Below are positions 33,221-41,706 of a stretch of DNA of 51,537 nt, in pieces (positions within the stretch are counted from its first letter, which is position 1; every line of letters begins with the position of its first letter). Below the pieces are notes generated by a model. That model was given only the letters and a program-made list of their open reading frames with translations. It had not been told where the DNA came from and searched no databases. The position numbers and the translations under genes were made by a program. The DNA comes from Methanolobus sp. UBA32 (GTDB lineage: Archaea > Halobacteriota > Methanosarcinia > Methanosarcinales > Methanosarcinaceae), in the NCBI GenBank assembly GCA_002507205.1, contig DAZF01000045.1:44024-95560 (forward strand), written 5' to 3'.

Positions 33221-34327
33221 TCAATAAGATGGGTCCATTCCGTCTATCTGTGAAAATGCACGGTCAACTTCCTTATCGTTAGCTACGCGGTCCTTCTTTG
33301 CACGCTCATATTTTATAGCGTCAACAGCTACTGCATAAAGATTCTCTAGTTCGGCTGCGGATTCAAGGGTCAGAACTGCCAGAACCTGCGGAAGTTCTCC
33401 ATCCCTGACAATGATACCTTTGAAAACATGACCTACGGAACTGGACAGTTTTTCTACTTCCGTGGAGATCTCATCGATGCTCAGGCGCTCCCTGTCACCC
33501 CTGATTATGACCATGGCCCTGCTGGCCTCATCATAAACATCACTGGAGAATAAGAGACCGGAAGGAGAAATTGCTTTCTGAATAGCAGTTCTTACAGGAA
33601 TATCTGTTTCTGCCTCATAGAAGCCGATGGTTGCAAGTCCCGCACCACCGCTCATGACAGTCTTGAAGTCACCAAGATCAGTGACCATCATCATTTCGCT
33701 GTCAAGTGCATCCATGAGGAAAAGAAGACGCCTGGCTACCATATCATTGATGCCATTGTAAGCTGATTCGACATTTCCTCCCATTTGTTTGAGGAACTGA
33801 TTATCAGCAAGTATAATACCGTCTGCCCCGCTCTCGCGGATGTCCCTGAGACAGAAAGCTGCATTCTGAAGATACAGTGTACCTTCTTCCCTGAAAGGAA
33901 GTACTACAACAACATAAACCGGATAATCGTGTTTTTCCTTTAGCTCCTTCACAAGCATAGGTGTAAATGAAGAACCTGTCCCACCTGATGCGGATGTTAT
34001 AACAAAGGACACATCGAAATTCCCTCTCTCCTCGATCTGTCTCATTATGTGGGTTTTGTTATCCTCAAAAACATGTTTACCTACGTTTCTGTTGGCTCCG
34101 ACACCATGCAGATGAGGAATATGTATCCTGTCTTTTGCTTTTGTGAACTTCATCTCTTTGAGATCATTCACTGCGGTATTGATAGCAATTGTTTGCACAT
34201 TGCTTTTGTATTTTTGCTGGGATAAGTACTTGCCAAAGCGGCTCTTTTTACCAAAAGCCTCCCTGTTAATGGCATCCAGTATACGGTTTCCGCATTGACC
34301 GTTCCCAACGATGAGTATGTTGAGCAA
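33221..34327 (-). CDS. cetZ: CetZ family tubulin/FtsZ-like GTPase
   Basis: 368 residues. N-terminus LNILIVGNGQCGNR is the first nucleotide-binding loop, and SASGGTGSSFTPML (about 110-123) is the glycine-rich GTP loop of the tubulin/FtsZ superfamily. The spacing and the sequence ILADNQFL favour CetZ rather than FtsZ. CetZ proteins control cell shape in haloarchaea and are widespread in euryarchaea. Translation starts at TTG 34327, with GGAGG upstream. There is no C-terminal FtsA/SepF-binding tail of FtsZ type. Confidence 0.9.
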   Translation of the reverse strand: MLNILIVGNGQCGNRILDAINREAFGKKSRFGKYLSQQKYKSNVQTIAINTAVNDLKEMKFTKAKDRIHIPHLHGVGANRNVGKHVFEDNKTHIMRQIEERGNFDVSFVITSASGGTGSSFTPMLVKELKEKHDYPVYVVVVLPFREEGTLYLQNAAFCLRDIRESGADGIILADNQFLKQMGGNVESAYNGINDMVARRLLFLMDALDSEMMMVTDLGDFKTVMSGGAGLATIGFYEAETDIPVRTAIQKAISPSGLLFSSDVYDEASRAMVIIRGDRERLSIDEISTEVEKLSSSVGHVFKGIIVRDGELPQVLAVLTLESAAELENLYAVAVDAIKYERAKKDRVANDKEVDRAFSQIDGMDPSY

Positions 34328-34404
34328 TTAATTCCTCCGAGTAGTAATATAATTATAATCAGATAAATCTTGTGATTGTTTTTCTATTAAGTCTAAATCA
34401 AGTA

Positions 34405-35667
34405 TCAGAACTTATATTGTTTGTGCCTGTGGAATATCCATCCGGCCACAGCTCCGATTATAACTAAAGGTATCAGGTATACATATATTGGCTGCTCGAA
34501 AAGATGATCATATTTTCCTTTTACAACAAATATTTTATTTGTCACTGAATCCGAGCTGACCTGCTGTAACTGAGCATCTACACCATTATTGAAAAGATAG
34601 CTGTTTTGAGTAGAGATGGTATAGGTACCTACCTCTGCAGCTTTTAAAGTGAAAGAGAATTCTTTTTCCTGCTGAACACCAAACGATTCCAGATATATTG
34701 TCGGAACGCCGGATATTGTTTCGATTCCAGAGCCGCCATTAAACTCCAGTCCCTCAGGAACCTGAATATTGACAGTCACACCTGTTGCCGAAGTATCTCC
34801 TGTATTTTTGATCTTGATAGTACCCTGAATATCATCATTCCTGCTGACCGTATATTTGTCGAGCGTTGTTGTAAATTCGATATTGGCATTAACAAGATCC
34901 TCACCAGCTTCTACTATGACGACGGGGGAATTGGATGAGGCCTGTGGGAAGTCCAATCCTGCAGTATTTGAGAAACTTGCCGTAGTGGGTGAAAGGGGAT
35001 AAGTTCCAGCCTCTGTTGCTTTTAATTGATAGACAAATATAGTTTTAGACTCACCAACATCAACTGATGTCTGCCCGGTCTGACTTACAAACGACTCATA
35101 TAATAAGAATTTGGCTTGTTGTGGTTCCTGGAATATGACTTCTGTTGCCTTGTCGTCACCGACATTTTCAACAGTAACAGTCACACGTACAAGGTCACCT
35201 ACACTGAGATCTGATTTGTCAACTGTCTTTGTTATCTTGAGTTCAGGAGTACCTGAAAAAACAGCATACTTATGGCCACCATCAATGACACCGCTTTCAT
35301 AGACATCACTCATGAGATAGTTGCTGAGAACTATAGAGATCTGGACCACAGGAAGGGTTCCACTGCGAACAGATATGAGAGTGACCTCTATAGTACCATC
35401 GTCTTCAAAATCAAATTCATAAGAGTCACCTTCATTGATAAGGAAGTCATCGACCTCGTTGCCATTATTATATACGTAGAATGAAGCAGACTCTGCACTC
35501 GGGAAGGCATCTGTAACATCGATGACAAAATTGTTTATCTGGTAACCATCACCAGTAGTGATAGTACTATTATACAACTCTACCGCTGCGGAGGCATTTC
35601 CAGCCATTGCGAGACAAAAAGTAACCATACATAATAGAATAACGAAGAATCGAGTAGGTTGAACCAT
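34405..35667 (-). CDS. Exported surface protein with repeated beta-sandwich domains
   Basis: 420 residues: signal peptide (1-27, ending NASAA), a first domain with acidic and Tyr/Val-rich strands, a CARDB/DUF11-like domain (about 140-250, with KTVDKSDLSVGDLVRVTVTVEN), a second similar one (about 260-370), and a C-terminal TM (about 394-414) with HRHKQYKF tail. The repeated V-x-x-N-x-G-D-x-x-A-T pattern is typical of archaeal surface proteins. GAGGAAA precedes the ATG. Its position next to CetZ is notable, but a shared function is only a guess. Confidence 0.8.
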   Translation of the reverse strand: MVQPTRFFVILLCMVTFCLAMAGNASAAVELYNSTITTGDGYQINNFVIDVTDAFPSAESASFYVYNNGNEVDDFLINEGDSYEFDFEDDGTIEVTLISVRSGTLPVVQISIVLSNYLMSDVYESGVIDGGHKYAVFSGTPELKITKTVDKSDLSVGDLVRVTVTVENVGDDKATEVIFQEPQQAKFLLYESFVSQTGQTSVDVGESKTIFVYQLKATEAGTYPLSPTTASFSNTAGLDFPQASSNSPVVIVEAGEDLVNANIEFTTTLDKYTVSRNDDIQGTIKIKNTGDTSATGVTVNIQVPEGLEFNGGSGIETISGVPTIYLESFGVQQEKEFSFTLKAAEVGTYTISTQNSYLFNNGVDAQLQQVSSDSVTNKIFVVKGKYDHLFEQPIYVYLIPLVIIGAVAGWIFHRHKQYKF

Positions 35668-35801
35668 ATTTTCCTCAGGAAATCAGAATTTGATTTTGTT
35701 TTTCAGTAAAATACGCAGTTTTTGATATAAATCTTATGATTATAATAGTTTTTAAAATTTACGTGCTAAAAATATTTGGCAATATATGTTTTGCAGATCA
35801 A

Positions 35802-36626
35802 TCATACAATAATTTCAAGACTGACATCTATCCACCGGGACTGGTGAACGAGAGAACCCATAGATATGATATCGACCCCTGTCTTAGCATAATCTTCCAG
35901 ATTATCCATATTTATACCACCGGAAACCTCGATTATAACGTGTTCAGGGATTGATGATCGCTTTAACATCTGTACAGTATTAATGACCTCACCCGGACCC
36001 ATATTATCGAGCATGATGATATCAGCACCCGACTTTGCTGCGATCAGGGCATCTGCAACAGACTCAACTTCTACCTCTATTTTCTGGGTGAAACCGGCCT
36101 TTGTCTTTGCAGATAAAAGAGCACCTTCAACACCCATCAGTTTCACATGATTGTCCTTTATCATTATAGTATCTGAAAGGTTGAACCGGTGAGGATCACC
36201 ACCACCAGCTATCACTGCCATTTTCTCATATTTACGAAGTCCTGGTGTTGTCTTCCTTGTACATGCTATTCTTACATCAGAATACCTGCGGGCAATATCC
36301 ACGCATCTTCTCGTGTTCGTTGCTACTCCGCAGAGATGACCAAGGAAATTCAGGACCAGTCTTTCTGTTCTGAGAATAGAAATAGAACTTCCGCTTAAAG
36401 AAAATATGACATCGCCTTCAGAGAGTCTGTCACCATCTGAATGTTCGGTGGAATAATGGATATTGAAATAATCAAAGAACGATTGTGCTACTTCAAGTCC
36501 GGCAAGTGTGCAATCCTCTTTGGTGAAAATAATGGCTTCTACAGGTTTTTCACCAACAAGCTTACAGGAAATATCATTATATCCGAGGTCCTCTTCAAGG
36601 AAACTCTCTATCTCATGTGTGAACAT
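35802..36626 (-). CDS. nadC: Quinolinate phosphoribosyltransferase (NadC)
   Basis: Makes nicotinate mononucleotide from quinolinate and PRPP in NAD synthesis. 275 residues from the ATG at 36626 (MFTHEIESFLEEDLG); the TATA (around 36655-36665) and the AGGT RBS support this start over the earlier ATG at 36683. Motifs: GLEVAQSFF, NFLGHLCGVATNTR, ACTRKTTPGLRKYEK, GGGDPHRFNLSD and the C-terminal VSGGINMDN. Length and signatures match. It is divergent from the nadX-nadA pair, so the pathway is grouped around one 130-bp intergenic region. Confidence 0.97.
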   Translation of the reverse strand: MFTHEIESFLEEDLGYNDISCKLVGEKPVEAIIFTKEDCTLAGLEVAQSFFDYFNIHYSTEHSDGDRLSEGDVIFSLSGSSISILRTERLVLNFLGHLCGVATNTRRCVDIARRYSDVRIACTRKTTPGLRKYEKMAVIAGGGDPHRFNLSDTIMIKDNHVKLMGVEGALLSAKTKAGFTQKIEVEVESVADALIAAKSGADIIMLDNMGPGEVINTVQMLKRSSIPEHVIIEVSGGINMDNLEDYAKTGVDIISMGSLVHQSRWIDVSLEIIV

Positions 36627-36756
36627 CATATTACCTATCATATTTACAGTAAAGGGATTTATATGCTTCCAGCATATAAGCAAAACCTACTTAACTAATC
36701 AATATAAGCAGTAATCAACAAATTTACTTAACAGGCTCAATTTTCAGGGATCAATA

Positions 36757-37572
36757 ATGCTAAAGATCGGACTTATAGGTTGTGGAACAATCGGCACCAG
36801 CATATGCAAAGCCATTGATGATGGTACCGTTGATGCAGAGCTTTTTGCCATATATGACAGAAATGTGGATGATGTGGATAAACTGTTGTCCACTCTTAAA
36901 AGATCAAAACCCCAGGTAATGGAAACTTCCACGATGATCAAACAGATAGATCTCCTTGTTGAATGTGCTTCACAGGGAGCCGTCTATGAAGTAATACCTG
37001 CAGCCCTGCATGCACATTGTGATGTGATGATCATGAGTGTAGGTGCTTTTGCGGACGAGAAGTTGTATAAGGCCATAAAAGAACTTGCAAAAGATAATAA
37101 CTGCAAGGTATATCTTCCCTCAGGAGCCATTGTCGGACTTGACGGACTCAAATCAGCTTCCAGCGAGGAAATATATTCAGTTACACTCACCACTCAAAAG
37201 CCACCAAGAGGACTTGCGGGGGCACCATATATCATCAGGAATAAGATAGATCTGGATAAGATCAATGGGAAAACCGTTATTTTTGAAGGCCCTGCCAGTG
37301 AAGCGGTAAAGGCTTTCCCGGCAAATGTAAATGTTGCTGCCACCCTGAGCATTGCAGGTATTGGTTTTGAGAAGACGAAGGTCAGGATAGTGGCAAACCC
37401 GGCGCTGACACGCAACATACACGAGATATCCGTAGAAGGTGCATTCGGAGAGTTTACCACAAGGGTCGAGAACGTCCCATCTCCCGCAAATCCAAAGAGC
37501 AGTTATCTTGCATCCCTTTCCGCCATAGCTACCCTGAAAAAGATATCCGACCCGTTCCAGACAGGAACGTGA
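36757..37572 (+). CDS. nadX: L-aspartate dehydrogenase (NadX)
   Basis: 271 residues. NAD(P)-binding motif GLIGCGTIG at 5-13 and the later segments PSGAIVGLDGL and TTQKPPRGLAG are family signatures. It oxidises aspartate to iminoaspartate, the first step of NAD synthesis, taking the place of the oxygen-dependent oxidase NadB; this suits a strict anaerobe. An AGGGATC RBS precedes the ATG. nadA follows on the same strand, so the product can pass directly to quinolinate synthase. Confidence 0.95.
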   Translation: MLKIGLIGCGTIGTSICKAIDDGTVDAELFAIYDRNVDDVDKLLSTLKRSKPQVMETSTMIKQIDLLVECASQGAVYEVIPAALHAHCDVMIMSVGAFADEKLYKAIKELAKDNNCKVYLPSGAIVGLDGLKSASSEEIYSVTLTTQKPPRGLAGAPYIIRNKIDLDKINGKTVIFEGPASEAVKAFPANVNVAATLSIAGIGFEKTKVRIVANPALTRNIHEISVEGAFGEFTTRVENVPSPANPKSSYLASLSAIATLKKISDPFQTGT

Positions 37573-37658
37573 ACTGAGAGTACATACTATTTACCATCAA
37601 TATATTCCACAAAATGGAAGTTGAGACAGAACGGCTGGCTACAAAAGGTTGTGATTCC

Positions 37659-38576
37659 ATGCAGGATACTCAAGATATCGTTGAAAGAATACTGGAGCTG
37701 AAAAAAGAACACAATGCTGTCATCCTCGCACACAACTACGAAAGAGGAGAGATACAGGACATTGCAGACTTCACAGGCGACTCACTGGGACTGAGCAAGC
37801 AGGCAATGGAACAGGAAGCTGAAATTATCGTTTTTTGCGGAGTGAATTTTATGGCTGAAAGTGCAGCCATCCTGAGTCCTGAAAAAATAGTGCTCTTGCC
37901 GGAAATTTATGCAGGTTGCCCTATGGCATCAATGATAACAGCTGATGCATTACGCGAGGAAAAAAAGAAATACCCTGATTCTGCGGTCGTTTGTTATGTC
38001 AATTCAACAGCCGAGGTGAAGGCAGAGAGTGACATATGCTGTACATCAGCAAATGCAGTTGAAGTTGTCAACTCCCTTGAAGAGGATGAGATCCTATTTG
38101 TCCCTGACAAGAATCTTGGAGACTATGTATCCAGATACAGTACAAAGAAGATAATTCCCTGGGAAGGATATTGCCCCACGCATAACCAGATACTTGTTAC
38201 GGATGTTATAAAAGCCAGAAAAGAGCACCCTGATGCTGAAGTGCTGGCACACCCCGAATGCAGACGGGATGTAATTGACCTGGCGGACAAAGTGTTCAGC
38301 ACCACAGGAATGGTTGAATACGTAAAGGATGCAGGGAATGAGTTCATCGTTGCAACTGAAAGAGGCATCCTTCACAAGCTGGAAAAGGATAATCCGGAAA
38401 AGAAATTCTATAATGTTTCTGAATATACGGTATGTCCGGATATGAAGGCTATAACCCTCGAATCCTTACTGCTTTCACTTGAAAACATGCAATATGTGAT
38501 CACTATTCCTGAAGACATCAGGGTAAAAGCCAGATTAGCACTTGACAGGATGCTGAAAGTGAAACGAAGCAGGTAA
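37659..38576 (+). CDS. nadA: Quinolinate synthase (NadA)
   Basis: 305 residues from ATG 37659 ([11 protein letters not shown]); the longer frame to 37614 is unlikely, as AGGTTGTGA lies before 37659. It condenses iminoaspartate and dihydroxyacetone phosphate to quinolinate using a [4Fe-4S] cluster. The three cluster cysteines are probably C87 (AGCPMA), C172 (YCPTHN) and C259 (VCPDMK), by spacing to characterised archaeal enzymes. HNYERGEIQ and DSLGLS motifs are present. It follows nadX in the operon. Confidence 0.97.
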   Translation: MQDTQDIVERILELKKEHNAVILAHNYERGEIQDIADFTGDSLGLSKQAMEQEAEIIVFCGVNFMAESAAILSPEKIVLLPEIYAGCPMASMITADALREEKKKYPDSAVVCYVNSTAEVKAESDICCTSANAVEVVNSLEEDEILFVPDKNLGDYVSRYSTKKIIPWEGYCPTHNQILVTDVIKARKEHPDAEVLAHPECRRDVIDLADKVFSTTGMVEYVKDAGNEFIVATERGILHKLEKDNPEKKFYNVSEYTVCPDMKAITLESLLLSLENMQYVITIPEDIRVKARLALDRMLKVKRSR

Positions 38577-38583
38577 GTTTACT

Positions 38584-39435
38584 ATGCAGACATATCTGAA
38601 ACTGATGCGTTCAGGCAATTGCCTTATGGCAGCTATTGCCGCTGTTGTTGGGGTTTTTATAGCATACAACATAGTTGTGGCCAATAATCCTTTTTCGATT
38701 CAGTTCCCTATATTTGATACAACAAAAGTATTCTTTGTAGTGTTTATGATAACTGGTGCAGGCAATGCTATCAATGATTATTTTGATGTTGATATCGACA
38801 GGATAAACAAGCCAGAAAGACCTATTCCTTCAGGAAAGATCAGTCTTAGAACAGCATTATATTTCTCACTTGCACTTTTTGTGATGGGAACTATCCTTGC
38901 AGCATCCATAAACATGATATGCGGTGCCATTGCACTTGTTAACTCCATTCTGCTCATCTACTATGCAAGCAACCTGAAACGCACCGCCCTTTTTGGGAAC
39001 ATTGCGGTTGGGTACCTTACCGGTTCAACATTCCTCTTTGGCGGTGCAGTGTTCTTTGAGAACGCCGGCATCAACGGAGTATTTGTGCTCTTCCTGCTGG
39101 CAACCCTGGCAACCATAGCCAGAGAGATAGTCAAGGATATAGAGGACATCGAAGGCGACAGAGAAGACGGGGCACGTACACTCCCAATACTCATCGGTAG
39201 TCAAAAAGCGGCATATCTGGCATCATTGATAGGTTTTGTTGCAGTGCTGGCAAGTCCATTACCTTACCTGCAGTCACTTATGAGCCTGCGCTACCTGTTC
39301 ATAGTTGCCTTAGCGGACATACTATTTGTTGTAGCTGTCTACCAGATACTTGGCAAGAACAATCCCGCAAAGTCATCAAAGATGTTCAAGATGGCAATGG
39401 CATTTGCGCTCATATCATTCATAGCCGGTGCCTGA
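38584..39435 (+). CDS. UbiA family prenyltransferase: DGGGP synthase
   Basis: 283 residues with eight or nine TMs. The aspartate-rich motif [20 protein letters not shown] (N64, D65, D68, D72) and the second motif [18 protein letters not shown] are visible. The enzyme adds a second geranylgeranyl group to geranylgeranylglyceryl phosphate in archaeal membrane lipid synthesis. Sequence and length fit DGGGP synthase rather than a quinone-type UbiA, but this cannot be proved without phylogeny. It begins 7 nt after nadA and has an AGGTAA RBS; stops 2 bp from the convergent SAM synthetase gene. Confidence 0.9.
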   Translation: MQTYLKLMRSGNCLMAAIAAVVGVFIAYNIVVANNPFSIQFPIFDTTKVFFVVFMITGAGNAINDYFDVDIDRINKPERPIPSGKISLRTALYFSLALFVMGTILAASINMICGAIALVNSILLIYYASNLKRTALFGNIAVGYLTGSTFLFGGAVFFENAGINGVFVLFLLATLATIAREIVKDIEDIEGDREDGARTLPILIGSQKAAYLASLIGFVAVLASPLPYLQSLMSLRYLFIVALADILFVVAVYQILGKNNPAKSSKMFKMAMAFALISFIAGA

Positions 39436-39437
39436 CA

Positions 39438-40685
39438 TCAACATATAGGGATCATGCCCCTGGCTAGCTGCATACAGAACTCCTGAATGTGTTCGAGTTC
39501 AAAATCAATGACTTCCTCTACTTCTTTTGCCACGGAATCAACAGTACCTTTTTCCATAATGATCTGGGCTGCTGCCACCTTTGGTTTATCAATAGCAACA
39601 CCGATGTCGCTCAGGAGCCATACATATGCCTCTTTTACATCAGGTACTTTGTCCACAACCCTGCCGGCGATATAATGAGACAGGATATTGTATATTTTAC
39701 CCACATGGCTTACCGGGTTCTTTCCTGCCGCCGCTTCACTGCTGACAGGACGGTTCAGAGGGATTATGCCATTCACACGATTGCCACGACCAACCTGGCC
39801 ACAATCGGCATCTTCAGCTGATGTACCTGTAACACTTGTGTAGATACCCTGCATGCCACGCCCGGGAATGTCAAGATTATTGAAAGAAATAGAGGCACTC
39901 ATCTCCACACCTTTTGATTCCATATAATCAGTCAGGAATCCGTTCATTGCTCCAAAAAGGTCATTCTTCATATTGAAATAGTGCTGTTCGGAATCAACAA
40001 AAGAATCAATCAGAGGCATGGCAATTGTAAGGTCAAACTTGTTACCCCGCCTTATACCCATGACCTTAACATCTTCACCTGATTCAGGATATTCTTCCTT
40101 GAATTCTGTTGAATTAAGGTGCCTTTCCATATCGAGCACTGCCTGTTCTGTGAAAGAGAGAGGTGCATAACCTACGGCAGCAGATGTATCATTTGAACCA
40201 AGTATGCCCTTTTGCCTGCTGAAGATATCCGTGAGTTCTGCTGAACCATGTTTGAGTTCCACCTGATATTCCACAAAATCCTTTTTTACAAAACGCAGAT
40301 TTTCATCGAACCAGTTTCTTGCGGTATCCACTGCTATATTGGCAACATCTACCTCAATACCCTCAGCCTTGAATGTTGCACGGTCACCAATTACAAGAAG
40401 CATGGGGTTCACTACAACCCCACCACCAAAGATACCCGCAGTCTCACCGGCAACCAGCAGGCATTTATCGATATTATGATGTAAGATCGCATCGAACTTT
40501 TCAAGGTATTCAGTACATAAGTTGACTGATATCTTATCCATAATTGCATCGCAGATGCTGTCCGGGTGACCCAGTCCTTTTCTTTCGACGATCTCAAGGT
40601 GTTGTTCCGGAGCACTTGCTGCCCTGAATTTCTCTACTGTTATATTTCTCAGTTTTGCCCCCTCCCAAGGATCACTGACTGCCAT
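39438..40685 (-). CDS. mat: Archaeal S-adenosylmethionine synthetase (MAT)
   Basis: The archaeal-type enzyme, unrelated in close sequence to bacterial MetK. Motifs: IVERKGLGHPDSICDAIMDKIS (shown as its ERKGLGHPDS core), LVAGETAGIFGGG, PGRGMQGIYTSVTGTSAEDAD (core TGTSAED) and GRGNRVNGIIPLNRP. It is 415 residues from the ATG used here, about 11 more than usual. A CTG at 40652 (LRNITVEKF) has a strong GGAGG upstream and would give the family start MRNI; the TATA (near 40707) would place the TSS at about 40681. So the real start is probably 40652, an uncommon codon. Confidence 0.95.
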   Translation of the reverse strand: MAVSDPWEGAKLRNITVEKFRAASAPEQHLEIVERKGLGHPDSICDAIMDKISVNLCTEYLEKFDAILHHNIDKCLLVAGETAGIFGGGVVVNPMLLVIGDRATFKAEGIEVDVANIAVDTARNWFDENLRFVKKDFVEYQVELKHGSAELTDIFSRQKGILGSNDTSAAVGYAPLSFTEQAVLDMERHLNSTEFKEEYPESGEDVKVMGIRRGNKFDLTIAMPLIDSFVDSEQHYFNMKNDLFGAMNGFLTDYMESKGVEMSASISFNNLDIPGRGMQGIYTSVTGTSAEDADCGQVGRGNRVNGIIPLNRPVSSEAAAGKNPVSHVGKIYNILSHYIAGRVVDKVPDVKEAYVWLLSDIGVAIDKPKVAAAQIIMEKGTVDSVAKEVEEVIDFELEHIQEFCMQLARGMIPIC

Positions 40686-40733
40686 TAGCAGTTACAATAT
40701 GTAATTTAAATTAAACTGGTATCAGATTAATAA

Positions 40734-41438
40734 CTATTCATTTTCCGAAGGAGCTATATCTGATGACCGGGCATGTTTCAGGTATTCCTGCAGTATCATG
40801 GGGAATGTGTTTGCAGGAACAAACCTCACGCCAAGTTCCTCAGCCCATTTCTGAATTCCAAAATCACTGGCCACAACAGCAGCATCAAGCTCTTTTGCAA
40901 GTATGAGAACGTCTATGTCAGGAGCGCTGTCAAGAATACCATAGCGAAGAGCAGAACGGTATTTGTTCCGGAATTTGCCGATATGCCCGCCAATGACCCT
41001 CTTCTCGATATCAAAACCAATGTCCTTCTTCGTCTCTGCCTTTGTATCGGTGAGCAGGCATTCTGTGGATGCATCCCAGATTGTTTCCTCGGCAATTACC
41101 ATGCCCTTGTTGATTCGCTCACGCATATGTGATACATATTCATGGAAAACCTTGGACGGAATCTGCACATTATACCTATCAGGAGCCTTTTTCACAAGCC
41201 ATGTATCTATCTTTGCAATGACATCAGCATCACAATTGTTGTTCTGGGCAAACTCATGAAGCTCCTTATAGACCGATGGAAAAGGTACATAGCAACTTAT
41301 ACCAAGGTTTAGCCTGGAACTGGCTATGAGATTCAATACCCCTTTCATCCCCTCGCATATACCATCCGACCCCATCCTTTCTCTCGTCTGCAAATCGGTC
41401 AGTGCAGTGGTATCCAGAACAAAACGTTGCCTTAACAT
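40734..41438 (-). CDS. HARP-type protein-only RNase P homologue (PIN domain)
   Basis: 234 residues with a PIN-like nuclease fold: [11 protein letters not shown] at the N-terminus (D9 and D15 are candidate metal ligands) and [25 protein letters not shown] near the C-terminus. It matches the COG1458 family, also annotated as 'RNA ligase partner'. In Aquifex and some archaea these are RNase P proteins that cut the 5' leader of pre-tRNA without an RNA; archaeal members generally coexist with RNA-based RNase P. It is therefore probably an auxiliary tRNA-processing enzyme. An AAGGTAA RBS precedes the ATG. Confidence 0.88.
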   Translation of the reverse strand: MLRQRFVLDTTALTDLQTRERMGSDGICEGMKGVLNLIASSRLNLGISCYVPFPSVYKELHEFAQNNNCDADVIAKIDTWLVKKAPDRYNVQIPSKVFHEYVSHMRERINKGMVIAEETIWDASTECLLTDTKAETKKDIGFDIEKRVIGGHIGKFRNKYRSALRYGILDSAPDIDVLILAKELDAAVVASDFGIQKWAEELGVRFVPANTFPMILQEYLKHARSSDIAPSENE

Positions 41439-41706
41439 GTGATTACCTTCATTGGGACAGCTTATTTAGTCTGCCCATATATAAAAGGGCGGAGTAGGGT
41501 TAAAGTATTTTTGGTAGTCACACACTATGAAACTTACCAATTTGAAAAATGTGGACGATTGTATATATATTATTAGATTTTATTATTTTATCACTATAAT
41601 TACAAGATAATCACTTCCTTTGAATAACAGTTTTACATATGGTACTATCCCTTCGTACACATTGCGAAAATAACGTGTAACTTTTCAATCACATAAGAGG
41701 AATCAA

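Noticed and set aside
33221..34327. FtsZ (cell division) rather than CetZ
   Set aside because: The glycine loop reads SGGTGSS and the body lacks the FtsZ C-terminal tail; overall pattern fits CetZ.
41528..41611. Small plus-strand frame MKLTNLKNVDD upstream of the hybrid kinase
   Set aside because: Only 27 codons, runs through a TATA-like element and lacks an RBS.
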